Counted from the first letter of the stretch, positions 49,593-60,493 are shown. The stretch is DNA of 64,000 nucleotides from Anaerotruncus sp. (GCA_022009795.1 CP091724.1:1091501-1155500), one strand, 5' to 3'. Translations and numbers: made by a program. Notes: a model not told the origin generated them from the sequence alone.

Positions 49593-50836
49593 TCAGTCTC
49601 TGCCAAACAAATCACGAGTGTAAACCTTTTTGCTCAACATCATCAAGGCACGAATCATAGCGGTTTGCAATTATCGCATCACTTTCGCATTTGAATTTAT
49701 CAAGGTCGTTTACAACTTCGCTGCCAAAGAATGTGGCGCCGTTTTTCAAGAGTCGGCTCAAAAAAATAATTACTTTTTGCGCCCTTTGCCTTAATTCGCT
49801 TCATAACGCCCTGAATTGAGGACTGCCTGAAGTTATCAGAATTTGATTTCATCGTAAGGCGGTAAACACCGATGGTAACCTCCTTTTCCATAGCGGAATC
49901 ATATGTGTTATCATCGTCATAATTATAATACCCCGCCATTTGCAAAACTCTGTCTGCAATGAAATCCTTGCGGGTTCTGTTGCTTTCCACAATGGCAGAC
50001 ATCATATTTTGAGGCACATCCTCGTAATTTGCAAGCAGCTGCTTTGTGTCCTTAGGCAGGCAATAGCCGCCGTAGCCGAACGATGGATTATTGTAGTGCG
50101 AGCCGATACGCGGATCAAGGCAAACACCGTCTATAATCTGCTTGGTATTGAGGCCCTTCATCTCGGCATAAGTATCGAGCTCATTAAAATATGAAACGCG
50201 AAGCGCGAGATAAGTGTTTGCAAAAAGCTTAACCGCCTCGGCCTCCGTGAAGCCCATAATCAGGGTATCGATATTTTCTTTGATTGCGCCCTCCTTAAGC
50301 AAATCGGCAAAGGCATTTGCCGCCTTAACAAGCCGCTCATCTTCCGTATCCGTGCCGACAATTATTCTTGAGGGATAAAGATTATCGTAAAGCGCTTTTG
50401 ATTCGCGCAAAAATTCGGGGCTGAAAATAATATTATCGCAATGATATTTTTCGCGCACATGAGCGGTGAAGCCAACGGGAATTGTGGATTTGATAACCAT
50501 AATCGCATCCGGATTGTTTTCGATAACAAGCTCGATAACAGCTTCAACTGCCGAGGTATCAAAGAAATTCTTTTTGCTGTCGTAATTTGTGGGAGCGGCG
50601 ATAACAACAAAATCCGCGTTCTTATAAGCCGAAGCGCCGTCAAGCGTGGCGGTTAAATCCAACTCTTTTTCGGCAAGATATTTTTCGATGTATTCATCCT
50701 GAATCGGAGATTTACGCGAGTTGATAAGCTCAACCTTTTCGGGGATAATGTCCACAGCGGTAACCGCGTGGTGCTGCGCAAGCAGCGTGGCAATCGACAA
50801 GCCCACATATCCCGTTCCTGCAACTGCTATTTTCAT
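49593..50836 (-). CDS. ugd: UDP-glucose 6-dehydrogenase-type nucleotide-sugar dehydrogenase
   Basis: The enzyme oxidises UDP-glucose (or a related nucleotide sugar) to the uronate, a capsule precursor. The NAD site is MKIAVAGTGYVGLSIATLLA; the catalytic region reads SFGYGGYCLPKDTKQLLANY with the nucleophile Cys. Other blocks are VIKSTIPVGFTA, IFSPEFLRESKALYDNLYPS and MGFTEAEAVKLFANTYLALR. An indel near 49760 splits the C-terminal domain, which ends VYTRDLFGRD. I start at the ATG at 50836; an upstream in-frame extension lacks similarity. About 415 residues. It is the last gene of the minus-strand polysaccharide locus. Confidence 0.93.
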
Positions 50837-51047
50837 ATTTTTTCCTTTCATCGCATAAAGCGCATTTAGTTGGTTATCCATATTTTATACCACACAGCCG
50901 ATTTTGGCAAGCCCAATTGCAAAAATGCTGCTTTGTGCAGACTGAATTTACATATTCGCAAAAAAATTCGGCTTGCTTAAATCCGTGTAAAAGCACAAAC
51001 TACAAAAAGCGATGCGAAAGCAAAATTGCACTCGCACCGCTCAATTT

Positions 51048-51358
51048 TTAAACCGTTTCGGCAAATGTGTCGGGTTTATTTATATCAAACACTTCATTGC
51101 AAGTCATAACAGTTATTAAATCCTGTGTGTCAGACAGATTTATAATATTATGAGTCCATCCGGGAATCATATACACAGCCTCTATTCTATCGCCGGAAAC
51201 CTCAAATTCAACCTTTTCGCCCTCTAAAGGATTTTTTTCGGCAGGCTCGTTTTCATAACGGCTGTCTGCCCTTTTAACCGCCGCAACAGCGGAAAGTGCC
51301 GTAAACGCCGCACCCAAAAGCGCCGAAGCGCAGGCAACGGCTTTTTTAATTTACTCAT
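51048..51358 (-). CDS. CapF-type cupin domain protein with hydrophobic N-terminus
   Basis: About 100 residues. The C-terminal 65 residues resemble the end of the cupin domain of the CapF-type nucleotide-sugar reductases/epimerases: GEKVEFEVSGDRIEAVYMIP, GWTHNIINLSDTQDLITVMT and CNEVFDINKPDTF, with the PGxTHxIxN and NExFD...PDT motifs. The Rossmann-fold domain and the first cupin strands are absent. Instead the ATG at 51358 (GGTGAAAAG upstream) leads, after an indel near 51330, to a hydrophobic stretch ASALLGAAFTALSAVAAV. It could be a cut-down remnant or a membrane-anchored cupin. It lies between the CapD-like gene and ugd. Confidence 0.55.
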
Positions 51359-51426
51359 CTTTTCACCATACATTGCCAAACAAGGCTGCGGCATGCAAAC
51401 GCTTGCACAAACACAGCCTTTTTGAT

Positions 51427-53503
51427 TTATTTGCTTTTAATCGGAGCACTCTGCCGGCGCGCCTTTTCCGGATGCTCGCCCGAAGGATGAAAAGTGGGAA
51501 CAACTTTTTCCACCATTTCAACTATTTCGCTGCTGTTATCAAAAGCAGCTGCGGCAAGCTTCTCAAGATTTTGCATAAATACCGCCACGTCAAACGGAAT
51601 CGGCCTGCCGATGTGAATAAGCTCGCTTTCCGTTTTTTTCATGCCCTCCTCTTTCATAAGGCATTCTTCATAAAGCTTTTCGCCGGGTCGCAAGCCCGAA
51701 TATTCAATCTTAATATCCACATCAGGAGTATAGCCCGAAAGCCTTATAAGATTGCGCGCCAAAGAATCAATTTTAACGGGCGCCCCCATATCAAGCACAA
51801 ATATTTCGCCGCCCAAAGCATATGTGCCCGCCTGAAGCACAAGGCTTACAGCCTCCGGAATAGTCATAAAATATCTTACGATATCCGGGTGGGTAACGGT
51901 TACCGGGCCTCCCGCCTCAATTTGCTTTTTAAAGAGCGGAATAACAGAGCCGTTGCTGCCGAGCACATTTCCGAAACGAACGGCAACAAACTGCGTGCCG
52001 CTTTGGTTTTTCGTTATTTACGCTTTCCGCCATAAGGGATTTTGAATTTTCTGCATTGAATTTAATGGCCTCGTTTTCGGGATCCTCACCCGCCGTTAAA
52101 TGTGCGCAAACGGAAGGCAACAAATCAAATCTGCCCGATTTACCGATGGCATCCATGCTTTGAATAACCATTTCGCAAAGCCTTTTTGCTGGCGCCCATA
52201 ATATTCGTGGGATTAACCGCCTTATCCGTGCTGATAAGCACGAAGCGCTCCGCGCCGTTTTGCATTGCGGCATAAGCGGTTTTATATGTGCCGATAACAT
52301 TGTTTTTAATGGCCTCGTTGGGGCTTGTTTCCATAAGCGGCACATGCTTATGAGCCGCAGCGTGATAAACGATTTGAGGCTTATATGTGTCAAACACGGA
52401 ATTTATGCGCTTACTGTCCCTAACCGAGCCGATAAGCACTTTAAGATTAAGGGCTTTATATTTTCTTTTGAGTTCCTGCTCGATATCATAAGCATTATTT
52501 TCATAGATATCGAAAATTATAAGCTGCTTCGGCTTATGAGCGGCAATCTGCCTGCAAAGCTCGCTGCCGATTGAGCCGCCTCCGCCCGTAACCAAAATAA
52601 CCTTGCCGGAAAGATAATCGAAAATCTCGTCCATATTAACCTTAATGGGATCTCGACCGAGCAAATCCTCTATTTCAACCGGCTTCATTTTACTGAGCAG
52701 CCTTTCGCCGTTTGCAATTTGATAAACGCCCGGCAAGCTGACAAGTTCACAGTTTGTTTCCTTGCAGATATTAAGAATATCTCGCTTATCTTCTGCAGAG
52801 GCAGACGGAATTGAAAAAAATAATCTTATTTATTTCATATTTTTTTCGCCGCTTCAAGAATGCAGGTTCTGTCGCCCACAATCTGCACTCCTTCTGTATA
52901 ACGGCCTTTTTTATTGGGATTATCATCAATAATGCAGCATACACGCATTGTTGTTTTATCAGATGTTTTTAATTCTTTTTAGCAGCATTTGCCCCGATCT
53001 GCCCGCGCCGATAACCATAACATTTTTCGCTTGCAAGCGATTTTTTTGATGGCTTTTTTTGCGCTCCAAATTCACGAAGCGATACACAAACCTTATGGCA
53101 ACAACAAGAATAAGCTGAATCACGGCGCCGCCTATATAATAAGAGAACGGCATTCGCATAAACAGCAGCGTAATTCCGACGCACTGGAAAAACGGTGGTT
53201 ATGATATTGGCAACCATAATTCTGTTCAGCTCGCTGAAGCTTGCAAATCGCCAAAGACTGTTATACATTTTTAAAGAAATAAAAACACAACTAACGAAAA
53301 CGCCGTATATATCGGCGCAAATTTCAAAAAAATGCATAATAATAATCCATCGGAATGGTTGAAAATTTAAAATCAAATCTTATCAGCAATCCGAAAAGAT
53401 AAGACGCATTAACGGCAATAATATCATATATCGCAAGATATACCGCGATCATCTTCCAATGCTCTATATTCAATTTACTAAGTAATTTTTTGTATGCTTT
53501 CAT
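51427..53503 (-). CDS. CapD/EpsC-like polysaccharide epimerase-dehydratase (frameshifted)
   Basis: A membrane-bound FlaA1/CapD/EpsC-family nucleotide-sugar 4,6-dehydratase of about 690 residues. The N-terminus has several membrane helices (MIAVYLAIYDIIAVNASYLF, ICADIYGVFVSCVFISL, YYIGGAVIQLILVVAIRFVY), then a CoA-binding-like Rossmann domain (NVMVIGAGRSGQML). The SDR domain has VILVTGGGGSIGSELCRQIA, IVYHAAAHKHVPLMETSPNE and LISTDKAVNPTNIMGASKRL, then AVRFGNVLGSNGSVIPLFKK and YSGLRPGEKLYEE. An insert of about 40 residues (AHLTAGEDPENEAIKF) splits the SDR part. Indels near 53345, 53195, 52975, 52820, 52180 and 52015 break it. It likely makes the first sugar of the repeat unit. Confidence 0.88.
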
Positions 53504-53544
53504 AAACAGCCTCTCATCAACAGTGCGTACATAAGAATTATTGC

Positions 53545-53755
53545 AGTAAACTGTATTTATAAAACAAACAGTCTACCCTCCCCGCAAAAAAATGCGACGG
53601 GTTGAAGCAGACCGAGCACGTTTCGGCAATCCTGCTGCCGTTTGTAAATCACAAATTGCGGCGCTTTTTTTGCGCAGAGCCGCACGGCAAGCGGAATTGT
53701 ACCAAAGCGTGATTTAACCGGCATCAACCGATCCCTGACGGCACAAAGTTTCGAT
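53545..53755 (-). ncRNA. Structured RNA candidate at the EAR position (kinase-epimerase spacer)
   Basis: The 270-bp gap between the BY-kinase stop and the CapD-like start folds well on the minus strand. AAATCAC pairs with GTGATTT, enclosing CGG- and GCGC-type stems. CGGCAGCAGGATTGCCG is a hairpin, and GTCT...CCCG-TCGCA/TGCGGGG...AGAC forms a second stacked stem. In Bacillus the EAR antitermination element occupies exactly this place, between epsB (kinase) and epsC (epimerase). I see position and structure, not proven sequence homology. Confidence 0.45.
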
Positions 53756-53773
53756 TACGAGCATCGCGGTTGC

Positions 53774-54461
53774 CTATTTCTTTTTATAATAAGTATAGTT
53801 ATACCTATATTTTCTTGAGCGCTTGCTCGGCAACGGTTTTCCGTTATAAACAAAGCCGATGATATTGGAATCCGCAAACTGAAGCTGCTTTAATGCATCG
53901 GACACATTTCTGTATTCCGCAGTGCCGCTTTTAACAACTATCAAATATCCGTCTATATGCTTTGAAAGAATCATTGCATCCGGCACGGGAAGAACCGGCG
54001 GTAAATCAACTATGATGTAATCATAATAATTTCTGAGCACGCCGAGCAGCTCGCGCATTTCCTTTGATTCAAGCAAAGTTGTGGGATCCGGCGGAATGTT
54101 TCCTGCCGGCACAACGGCAAAGCCAAGCTTGCTGACACTGAAAATGCATTCGTTTATGCTTTTTCGCCCACGAGATAATCGCTTAATCCCGGGCTTCTTT
54201 TTATTCCCAGCTTATGAGCAACCGTGTGAAGGCGCATATCGCAATCCACCAAAACCACTTTTTTTGCCGATTTGCGCAAAAGAAATAGCCAAATTAACGG
54301 CAACGGAGCTTTTACCGTCGCCCCTGTTGGGGCTTGTGACCCCGATACATTTTGAATCGCCGGCTGCGATGGAAAACGCCACATTCGTTCTTAACGATTT
54401 ATACGCCTCCTGCACGCTGAACGGTGAATTTTTGTGAAAGAAGCAATGTGTCGCCGTTCAT
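53774..54461 (-). CDS. BY-kinase, CpsD/CapB-like (frameshifted)
   Basis: A bacterial tyrosine kinase of the CpsD/CapB type, which controls polysaccharide chain synthesis by cycles of autophosphorylation. The frame gives VQEAYKSLRTNVAFSIAAGD, Walker A in VTSPNRGDGKSSVAVNLAIS, Walker A' in VVLVDCDMRLHTVAHKLGIK and Walker B in YIIVDLPPVLPVPDAMIL. It ends with a tyrosine cluster, RKYRYNYTYYKKK, the usual autophosphorylation tail. Indels near 54432, 54268 and 54158 break it. The ATG at 54461 lacks a clear ribosome binding site. No CpsC-type activator lies beside it in this minus-strand locus. About 228 residues. Confidence 0.9.
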
Positions 54462-54819
54462 CGCGGGCACGCAATTTCAAGCTTTAAACAACAAAATTCG
54501 CGAAAAAAAGCGAGCGAAAAAAAGCAGGTTTACACACGATATTTTTGTATTATTTATACATATTTATATATGCTCCCACAAGTTACAGAATTATTATATA
54601 TAAAAGCAAGAAATCAGTCAATATAAATGTGGCGATATTTGTAAAAAAATTATATCGCATATACACAAAACCCCGGCATTTTGTTTGGGCACAATGCCGA
54701 TTTTTAAGTCAATTTATATGCTTTTTTTGCAAATATGCCTAATGAAAAACTTTTCATTTTGAATTTATAACGCCCGTTTCGCAAAAAAATCATGCTTTGT
54801 AAGCACAAAATAAACACTG
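54462..54819. other. AT-rich region between BY-kinase and lacI genes
   Basis: Divergent intergenic region, strongly AT-rich. It must hold the promoter of the minus-strand polysaccharide operon, but I see no convincing boxes on that strand. No coding sequence or repeat is apparent. Confidence 0.35.
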
Positions 54820-54848
54820 TTGCAATTCCCGCCGCGGCAATATATAAT
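54820..54848 (+). promoter_or_regulatory. Promoter of the lacI-family gene
   Basis: TTGCAA (54820-54825) and TATAAT (54843-54848) are 17 bp apart. The spacer contains a palindrome-like TTCCCGCCGCGGCAA. The -10 box is 22 bp before the start codon. Confidence 0.65.
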
Positions 54849-54870
54849 TAAAACAATTTGAGGTGATTTT

Positions 54871-55898
54871 ATGGCAAAAAGAGCAACGGTTGAGGACATT
54901 GCAAAATACTGCGGCGTTTCAAGTGCCACCGTTTCCAGAGTGGTTAATCACAGAGAACTTGTTAAGCCGCAAACCGTTAAGCTTGTTGAGGATGCGATGC
55001 AAGCTCTCGGAGTTACACCGAGGCATCGCGATAATTTTATCGAATCATATCAAAAAAACATAATCGTGCTGGTTGTCGAGCACACAAATCACAGCTATTA
55101 TTATGATATTTTGCAGGGTGCGCTGGACGGTGCTTCCGAGCATGACTGTGATTTTATCGCAACCCAGTTTTCACCGAGAAAAGGAAGCATACATGATTTT
55201 ATAAGATTTTTAAAAAATGTGCATGCATCGGGGGTTATAACGCTTTCTGCCTTTCCTGCCGAAAGCCTTGACGCCGTTTCACGGGTTGTTCCCGTTGTGC
55301 AATGCTGCGAATACAACCCACAGGCAAAGCAGCCGTATGTTATAGTTGATAATTACGAATCCGCAAAGCTCGCAACGGAATATCTTATAACCTCCGGCAG
55401 AAGAAAAATTGCCTTTTTAAACGGGCCGCTTTCCTACCAAATGGCAGCAGACAGGCGTCGCGGCTACACTGATGCATTAAAAGAAGCCGGAATGGAAATC
55501 AAGCCGGAATATTATATTCAGCTGAGCGGAACTTCATTTGATTTGGCAAGCATAACCATTGCCAAAAAGCTTGATTCCGGCTTTATGCCGGATGCAATTT
55601 TTGCAACTTCCGATATTTTTGCCGCCGCTGCCATAAAAGAAGCTATGAAAAGAGGCTATCAAATTCCGAAAGACATTGCCGTTGTCGGCTTCAGCAACAG
55701 CCTAATTTCCCTGATGACCTCGCCCACCATAACAACGGTGAGCCAGCCGTCATACAAATTGGGCCGCTGTGCCTGCGATATGCTGCATAACATAATAACA
55801 AATCCGGATTTAAAAAAATAGACAATCATATTTTGAAAACGGAATTTGTTATCCGCGAATCAACAAGACTTAAGCTCAGCAAAAACGATTTGCGATAA
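54871..55898 (+). CDS. LacI-family transcriptional regulator (one 3' frameshift)
   Basis: A LacI/GalR repressor of about 342 residues. The N-terminal helix-turn-helix is ATVEDIAKYCGVSSATVSRV with the hinge VNHRELVKPQTVKLVEDAMQ. The periplasmic-binding-protein fold follows (NIIVLVVEHTNHSYYYDILQ, IAFLNGPLSYQMAADRRRGY, DIAVVGFSNSLISLMTSPTI). An indel in the seven-A run near 55815 truncates the frame; the corrected end reads ILKTEFVIRESTRLKLSKND, the usual family C-terminus. The ATG at 54871 follows AGGTGA. It is divergent from the BY-kinase gene and could regulate it or itself; the ligand is unknown. Confidence 0.9.
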
Positions 55899-55967
55899 GT
55901 CTTCACAAAACAGGCGCACTCCGTAATATATTTTTGTGCACCGTTTAATTTAATCGCTTTTTAAGGC

Positions 55968-56006
55968 ATAAAAAAATCCGGGATGAAAATCATTCCGGAT
56001 TTTTTT
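55968..56006. terminator. Bidirectional terminator between lacI and thrS
   Basis: AAAAAAATCCGG and CCGGATTTTTTT pair with additional GAATG/CATTC-like pairs in the arm. It serves the converging lacI and thrS transcripts. Confidence 0.9.
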
Positions 56007-56033
56007 CTTTATTTATATTTACGGAATTACGGA

Positions 56034-57941
56034 TTACAGAGCCTTGGATTTGATTTCCTTTTCAATCATATCCGCAAATTCATCAACGCTCATAGCACCC
56101 TGCTCGCCTTCTTTTCTTGAGCGAACGGAAACGGTGCCGTTTTCAATATCCTTATCGCCCGCAACAAGCATATAGGGAATTTTTTCCATCTGTGCAGAGC
56201 GAATTTTGAAGCCGATTTTTTCGCTTCTGTCATCTATCTCGCAGCGAATTCCTCTTTCTTCAAGCTTATTTTCAACAGCTTTAAGATAATCATAATGCCT
56301 GTCTGCAATCGGAAGCAGCTTAACCTGCACGGGAGCAAGCCAAGTTGGGAAAGCACCTGCAAAATGCTCTGTAAGGATACCGATAAATCTTTCAATGCTG
56401 CCGAAAACAACACGATGAATCATGATCGGGCGATGCTTTGCGCCGTCTGCACCCACATATTCAAGTTCAAATCTTTCGGGAAGTTGGAAATCAAGCTGAA
56501 TTGTGCCGCACTGCCATGTTCTGCCAAGGCAATCCTTGAGATGGAAATCAAGCTTCGGGCCGTAAAATGCGCCGTCGCCCTCATTTACCTCAAAATCATA
56601 TCCGAGCTCAGTGATAGCGTCGCGAAGCGCATCGGTGGCGATATCCCAATCCTCCTGCGCGCCCATGGAATCCTCGGGGCGGGTGGAAAGCTCGATATGA
56701 TATTCAAAGCCAAAGGTGTTGTAAACGCCGTCTATCAGGCGAACAACATTTTTGATTTCGTCCTTAATCTGCTCACGGGTCATAAAAATATGAGCATCAT
56801 CCTGCGTGAAGCAGCGAACACGCATAAGACCGTGAAGCGCACCGGAAAGCTCATGCCTGTGAACAAGGCCGAGTTCGCCCATGCGAAGCGGCAAATCTTT
56901 ATAGGAATGCATTTGCGTTTTATAAACGAGCATGCCGCCGGGGCAGTTCATCGGCTTAATTGCATAATCCTCATCGTCGATAACGGTGGTATACATATTT
57001 TCCTTATAATGATCCCAGTGACCGCTGCGTTCCCAAAGCGCTCTGTTAAGAATCATCGGGGTTTGAATTTCATAATAGCCTGCCTTGCGGTGAATTTCGC
57101 GCCAATAATCAACAAGCGTGTTTTTCAGCACCATGCCCTTGGGAAGGAAGAACGGGAAACCGGGGCCTTCTTCCATAATCGTGAAGAGCCCAAGCTCCTT
57201 GCCGAGCTTTCTGTGATCACGCTTTTTGGCTTCTTCAAGCATTGCAAGGTGTTCCTCAAGCATTGAAGCCTTGGGGAACGCCGTGCCGTAAACTCTGCAA
57301 AGCATTTTTGTTTTTGGCATCGCCTCTCAATAAGCGCCTGTGCAGTTTGTAAGCTTAAACGCCTTAACGGGCTTAACATCCATAAGGTGAGGGCCTGCAC
57401 AAAGCTCGGTAAATTCGCCCTGCTTATAGAAGCTGATATGCTCGCCCTTGCCTGCATGCTCATTTATAAGCTCAACCTTATAAGGCTCGTCTTTTTCCTG
57501 CATAAGCTTTATTGCTTCATCGGGAGCAAGCTCAAATTTTTCAAGCGCAAAGCCCTCTTTAACAATCTTTTTCATCTCTGCCTCGATTTTTGCAAGATCC
57601 TCGGGGCCGAACGGAGTTTCCGTGTCAAAATCATAATAGAAGCCGTCCTCAATAGCAGGACCGATAGTGAGCTTAACATTCGGATAAAGTCTTTTAACCG
57701 CCTGCGCCATAATGTGGGACGCAGTGTGGTTAAACGCTCTTTTGCCTTCTTCATTATCAAAGGTGAGAATTTCAAGAGCCGCATCATCGCAAACAACCGT
57801 GCGAAGGTCTTTAACCTCACCGTTTATTCTGCAAACACATGCGTTTCTGTAAAGACCCATAGAGATGTCTTTTGCGATATCCGCAGCAGACATCGGCGAA
57901 GCATACTCTTTAACGGAGCCGTCTTTCAAAGTAATTTTCAT
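56034..57941 (-). CDS. thrS: Threonyl-tRNA synthetase (frameshifted)
   Basis: ThrRS charges tRNA-Thr. From the ATG at 57941 (GGAGGG upstream) it reads MKITLKDGSVKEYASPMSAA (TGS domain). The editing domain has the zinc-like site NHTASHIMAQAVKRL and GEFTELCAGPHL. The frame is broken near 57325 by a missing G and an extra A, around TGAYWRGDAKNKMLCRVYG. The catalytic core shows MNCPGGMLVYKTQMHSYKDL, LPLRMGELGLVHRHELSGAL and PIMIHRVVFGSIERFIGIL. The anticodon-binding domain ends EFADMIEKEIKSKAL. About 635 residues. It is under T-box control. Confidence 0.96.
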
Positions 57942-57974
57942 AATTTTTCCCTCCAAGCCGAATGGCTTAATTTT

Positions 57975-58225
57975 TGCAATATATTTTTTTGCGGATAAAA
58001 AAATCACCCTGCGATAAACACAGGGTGAATTATAAATCCACGGTTCCACCTGAATTGCGCAAATGCGCCTCTCGATGCCTTTAACGCAGGCTTACGGCCG
58101 GTATTGGCGGCGCTCAGGGGCGGTAGCTTACGCTGCTTTATGCTCCCCTTTCAGCGGCGGCGAAATCGCTGCCGGGGTGCTCTCTGCAAATAAAGCGGAT
58201 GCGCAGTTTTGATCCCATCAAAGCT
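57975..58225 (-). ncRNA. T-box leader of thrS
   Basis: The minus-strand leader contains the T-box consensus AGGTGGAACCGTGG (58051-58038) followed by a terminator hairpin, CACCCTGTGTTTATCGCAGGGTG with a T7 tail (about 57980-58028). Upstream is a long stem I region with AGAGAGC and GGGGAGC. An ACC threonine codon at 58124-58122 lies where the specifier would be expected. Uncharged tRNA-Thr would allow readthrough. Confidence 0.9.
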
Positions 58226-58339
58226 TTAACACAGCTTAATTACTGCTTATGCGATAATTATAACATTATTTTTTTACGATGTCAACACCAAAAACGCGGC
58301 AATTTTTCAAAACTTTTTGCACTTACGCCGCCAACTAAC

Positions 58340-58368
58340 TTGACAGATACAAGATATGGGTGTATTAT
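58340..58368 (+). promoter_or_regulatory. Promoter of rny
   Basis: A consensus TTGACA (58340-58345) and TATTAT (58363-58368) with a 17-bp spacer, about 130 bp before the rny start. Confidence 0.75.
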
Positions 58369-58501
58369 AAATAGGAAAAATCTATATAGCGTTGTATTAT
58401 GCCTATACAAAACTAATATAATTTCGGTTTGTATTTAAACTGTACCTTTTCTGATGATAATTGATCAAAAAATCTAAAAACAGAAGGAGGTGCTATTGAT
58501 T

Positions 58502-60055
58502 ATGAGTACACCGGTTGCAATTATAATTATTGTAGTGTGTGCGGTTATATTCTGCATTGCAGGCTTTGTTTTGGGCTCGGTTATGAGGCAAAAAGCCAAT
58601 GAAAAAGAAATAGGATCCGCAACACAGGAAGCTACCAAAATTATAAACGATGCGCTTCAGCAGGCAGAGCACACAAAAAAAGCCAGCCTTATCGAAGCGA
58701 AAGATGAAATTCACAAGCTGCGCTCTGACGCCGATAAAGAAATCCGCGAAAGGCGAAGCGAAGTTCAAAAACAGGAAAACCGCCTCAACCAAAGGGAAGA
58801 ATATCTTGATAAAAGAGCAGATTCCATTGAGGCAAAAAATGAATCCTTAAGCCAAAAGCTTAAAGATGCCGACGATAAATTACTCGAGATTGATAGCATC
58901 AAGAAAAGCCAGTTTGATATGCTGGAAAAAATATCGGGCTTCACACAGGAGGAGGCAAAGCACCAATTGCTTGCATCGCTTGAAGAAGAGCTTGATACCG
59001 AAAAAAGCAGAAAAATTCTTGAATACGAGCAAATGGTTCGCGATCAAAGCGAAGTGCTTGCAAAGGAGATAATAGCAACTGCTATCCAGCGCTGTGCAGC
59101 AGACCACACGGCAGAAACAACCGTTTCCGTTGTTTCTTTGCCAAGCGACGATATGAAGGGCAGAATCATAGGCCGCGAGGGCCGCAATATCCGCTCAATC
59201 GAAACCATCACGGGTGTTGAGCTTATTATTGACGACACTCCCGAGGCAATCACCGTAAGCTCGTTTGACCCGGTAAGAAGGGAAATCGCAAGGCTTACCC
59301 TTGAGCGCCTTATTCAGGACGGCCGTATTCACCCAACGAAAATTGAAGAAATGTTTGAAAAATCCACCCGCGAGGTTAATGCAATCATTAAGCAAGAGGG
59401 TGAGAAAGCGGTGCTTGCCGCAAATTGCGGACCGGTTCATCCCGAACTCGTTAAACTGCTCGGCAAGCTCAGATACCGCACTTCTTACGGTCAAAATGTG
59501 CTTAAACACAGCCTTGAGGTTTCCTATATTGCAGGCCTTATGGCGGCAGAGCTCGGCGCAAATGAAAAGCTTGCGCGCAGAGCCGGCCTTTTGCACGATA
59601 TAGGCAAGGCGCTTGACCACGAAATGGAAGGCTCTCACATTGCGCTCGGCGTTGAATACGCTCGCAAATACAAAGAGAGCGAAGAGGTTATCCACGCAAT
59701 CGAAGCGCACCACGGCGATGTTGAGTGCAAAACAATCGTTGCCTGCCTTGTTCAGGCTGCGGACGCTGTTTCCGCCGCAAGACCGGGCGCAAGGCGCGAA
59801 AACATTGAGAACTACATCAAACGCCTTCAGCAGCTTGAGGAAATTTCCACAAGCTTCCCCGGCGTTGAAAGGGCTTATGCCATTCAGGCGGGCAGAGAAA
59901 TTCGCGTTATGGTTTCTCCCGAAGCGGTTAACGACGAAAGAATGCCTTATATCGCTCACGAAATAGCCAAAAAGATTGAAAGCGAACTCGAATATCCCGG
60001 TCAGATCAAGGTTAATATCATTCGCGAATCAAGAGTTTCGGCTGTTGCAAAATAA
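58502..60055 (+). CDS. rny: Ribonuclease Y
   Basis: RNase Y is the membrane-anchored endoribonuclease that starts mRNA decay. The intact 517-residue protein has an N-terminal helix, VAIIIIVVCAVIFCIAGFVL, a long coiled coil (residues about 30-190, e.g. KQENRLNQREEYLDKRADSI), a KH domain with MKGRIIGREGRNIRSIETIT, and an HD domain with the HD pair in GLLHDIGKALDHEMEGSHIA. The ATG at 58502 follows AGAAGGAGG. One of the few long genes without a frame break. Confidence 0.98.
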   Translation: MSTPVAIIIIVVCAVIFCIAGFVLGSVMRQKANEKEIGSATQEATKIINDALQQAEHTKKASLIEAKDEIHKLRSDADKEIRERRSEVQKQENRLNQREEYLDKRADSIEAKNESLSQKLKDADDKLLEIDSIKKSQFDMLEKISGFTQEEAKHQLLASLEEELDTEKSRKILEYEQMVRDQSEVLAKEIIATAIQRCAADHTAETTVSVVSLPSDDMKGRIIGREGRNIRSIETITGVELIIDDTPEAITVSSFDPVRREIARLTLERLIQDGRIHPTKIEEMFEKSTREVNAIIKQEGEKAVLAANCGPVHPELVKLLGKLRYRTSYGQNVLKHSLEVSYIAGLMAAELGANEKLARRAGLLHDIGKALDHEMEGSHIALGVEYARKYKESEEVIHAIEAHHGDVECKTIVACLVQAADAVSAARPGARRENIENYIKRLQQLEEISTSFPGVERAYAIQAGREIRVMVSPEAVNDERMPYIAHEIAKKIESELEYPGQIKVNIIRESRVSAVAK

Positions 60056-60071
60056 TCGAATTTAATTTATA

Positions 60072-60108
60072 ATAACGGCAGTGAGAAATCATTGCCGTTG
60101 TTTTTTTC
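60072..60108 (+). terminator. Terminator of rny
   Basis: AACGGCAGTGA pairs with TCATTGCCGTT around GAAA, followed by GTTTTTTT, 15 bp after the stop. Confidence 0.9.
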
Positions 60109-60157
60109 GGCACCCGGCAGTGTGCGCCGGGCAAAATTTATCGAAAGGATTTTCAAT

Positions 60158-60455
60158 ATGATAAAAACACATTGTTTGCTTTAAATTAAAAGACAACAGC
60201 CCCCCAAAAAAGAAGCAGGAGGCTGCTGAAAAGCTGCTTTCTATGGAGGGCAAGGTGCCGATGATAAAAAGCCATTGAGGTGGGTACGGATTTTTTTGGG
60301 CTCAGAGCGCTCTTATGATGTTATTTTTGCAGGTTACTCTTGAAAGCCGCGAAATGCTTGACGCCTATCAAAACGACGAATACCATTGCGGCGTTGTTAA
60401 GCCCTATATGCATGCGGTGCGCGAAGCCTCCGTTGCAATTGATTACGATATTTAA
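60158..60455 (+). CDS. Dabb (stress-responsive A/B barrel) protein, frameshifted
   Basis: A short protein of about 97 residues recovered by joining three frames. It starts at the ATG at 60158 (GAAAGG upstream) as MIK-HIVCFKLKD-like sequence. It continues EAAEKLLSMEGKVPMIKAIE, VGTDFLGSERSYDVIFA and ends LDAYQNDEYHCGVVKPYMHA, VREASVAIDYDI. This matches the Dabb-domain ferredoxin-like fold seen in dimeric small proteins. Indels are concentrated between 60170 and 60340. Function of the family is mostly unknown. It stands alone between two terminators. Confidence 0.7.
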
Positions 60456-60493
60456 GGCAATTTCAAAATTCATTCAATAATCGCATACTTCAA

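Noticed and set aside
53545..53755. rRNA fragment or cyclic-di-GMP riboswitch in the kinase-epimerase spacer
   Set aside because: No match to the conserved cores of these RNAs could be recognised; left as an unassigned structured candidate.
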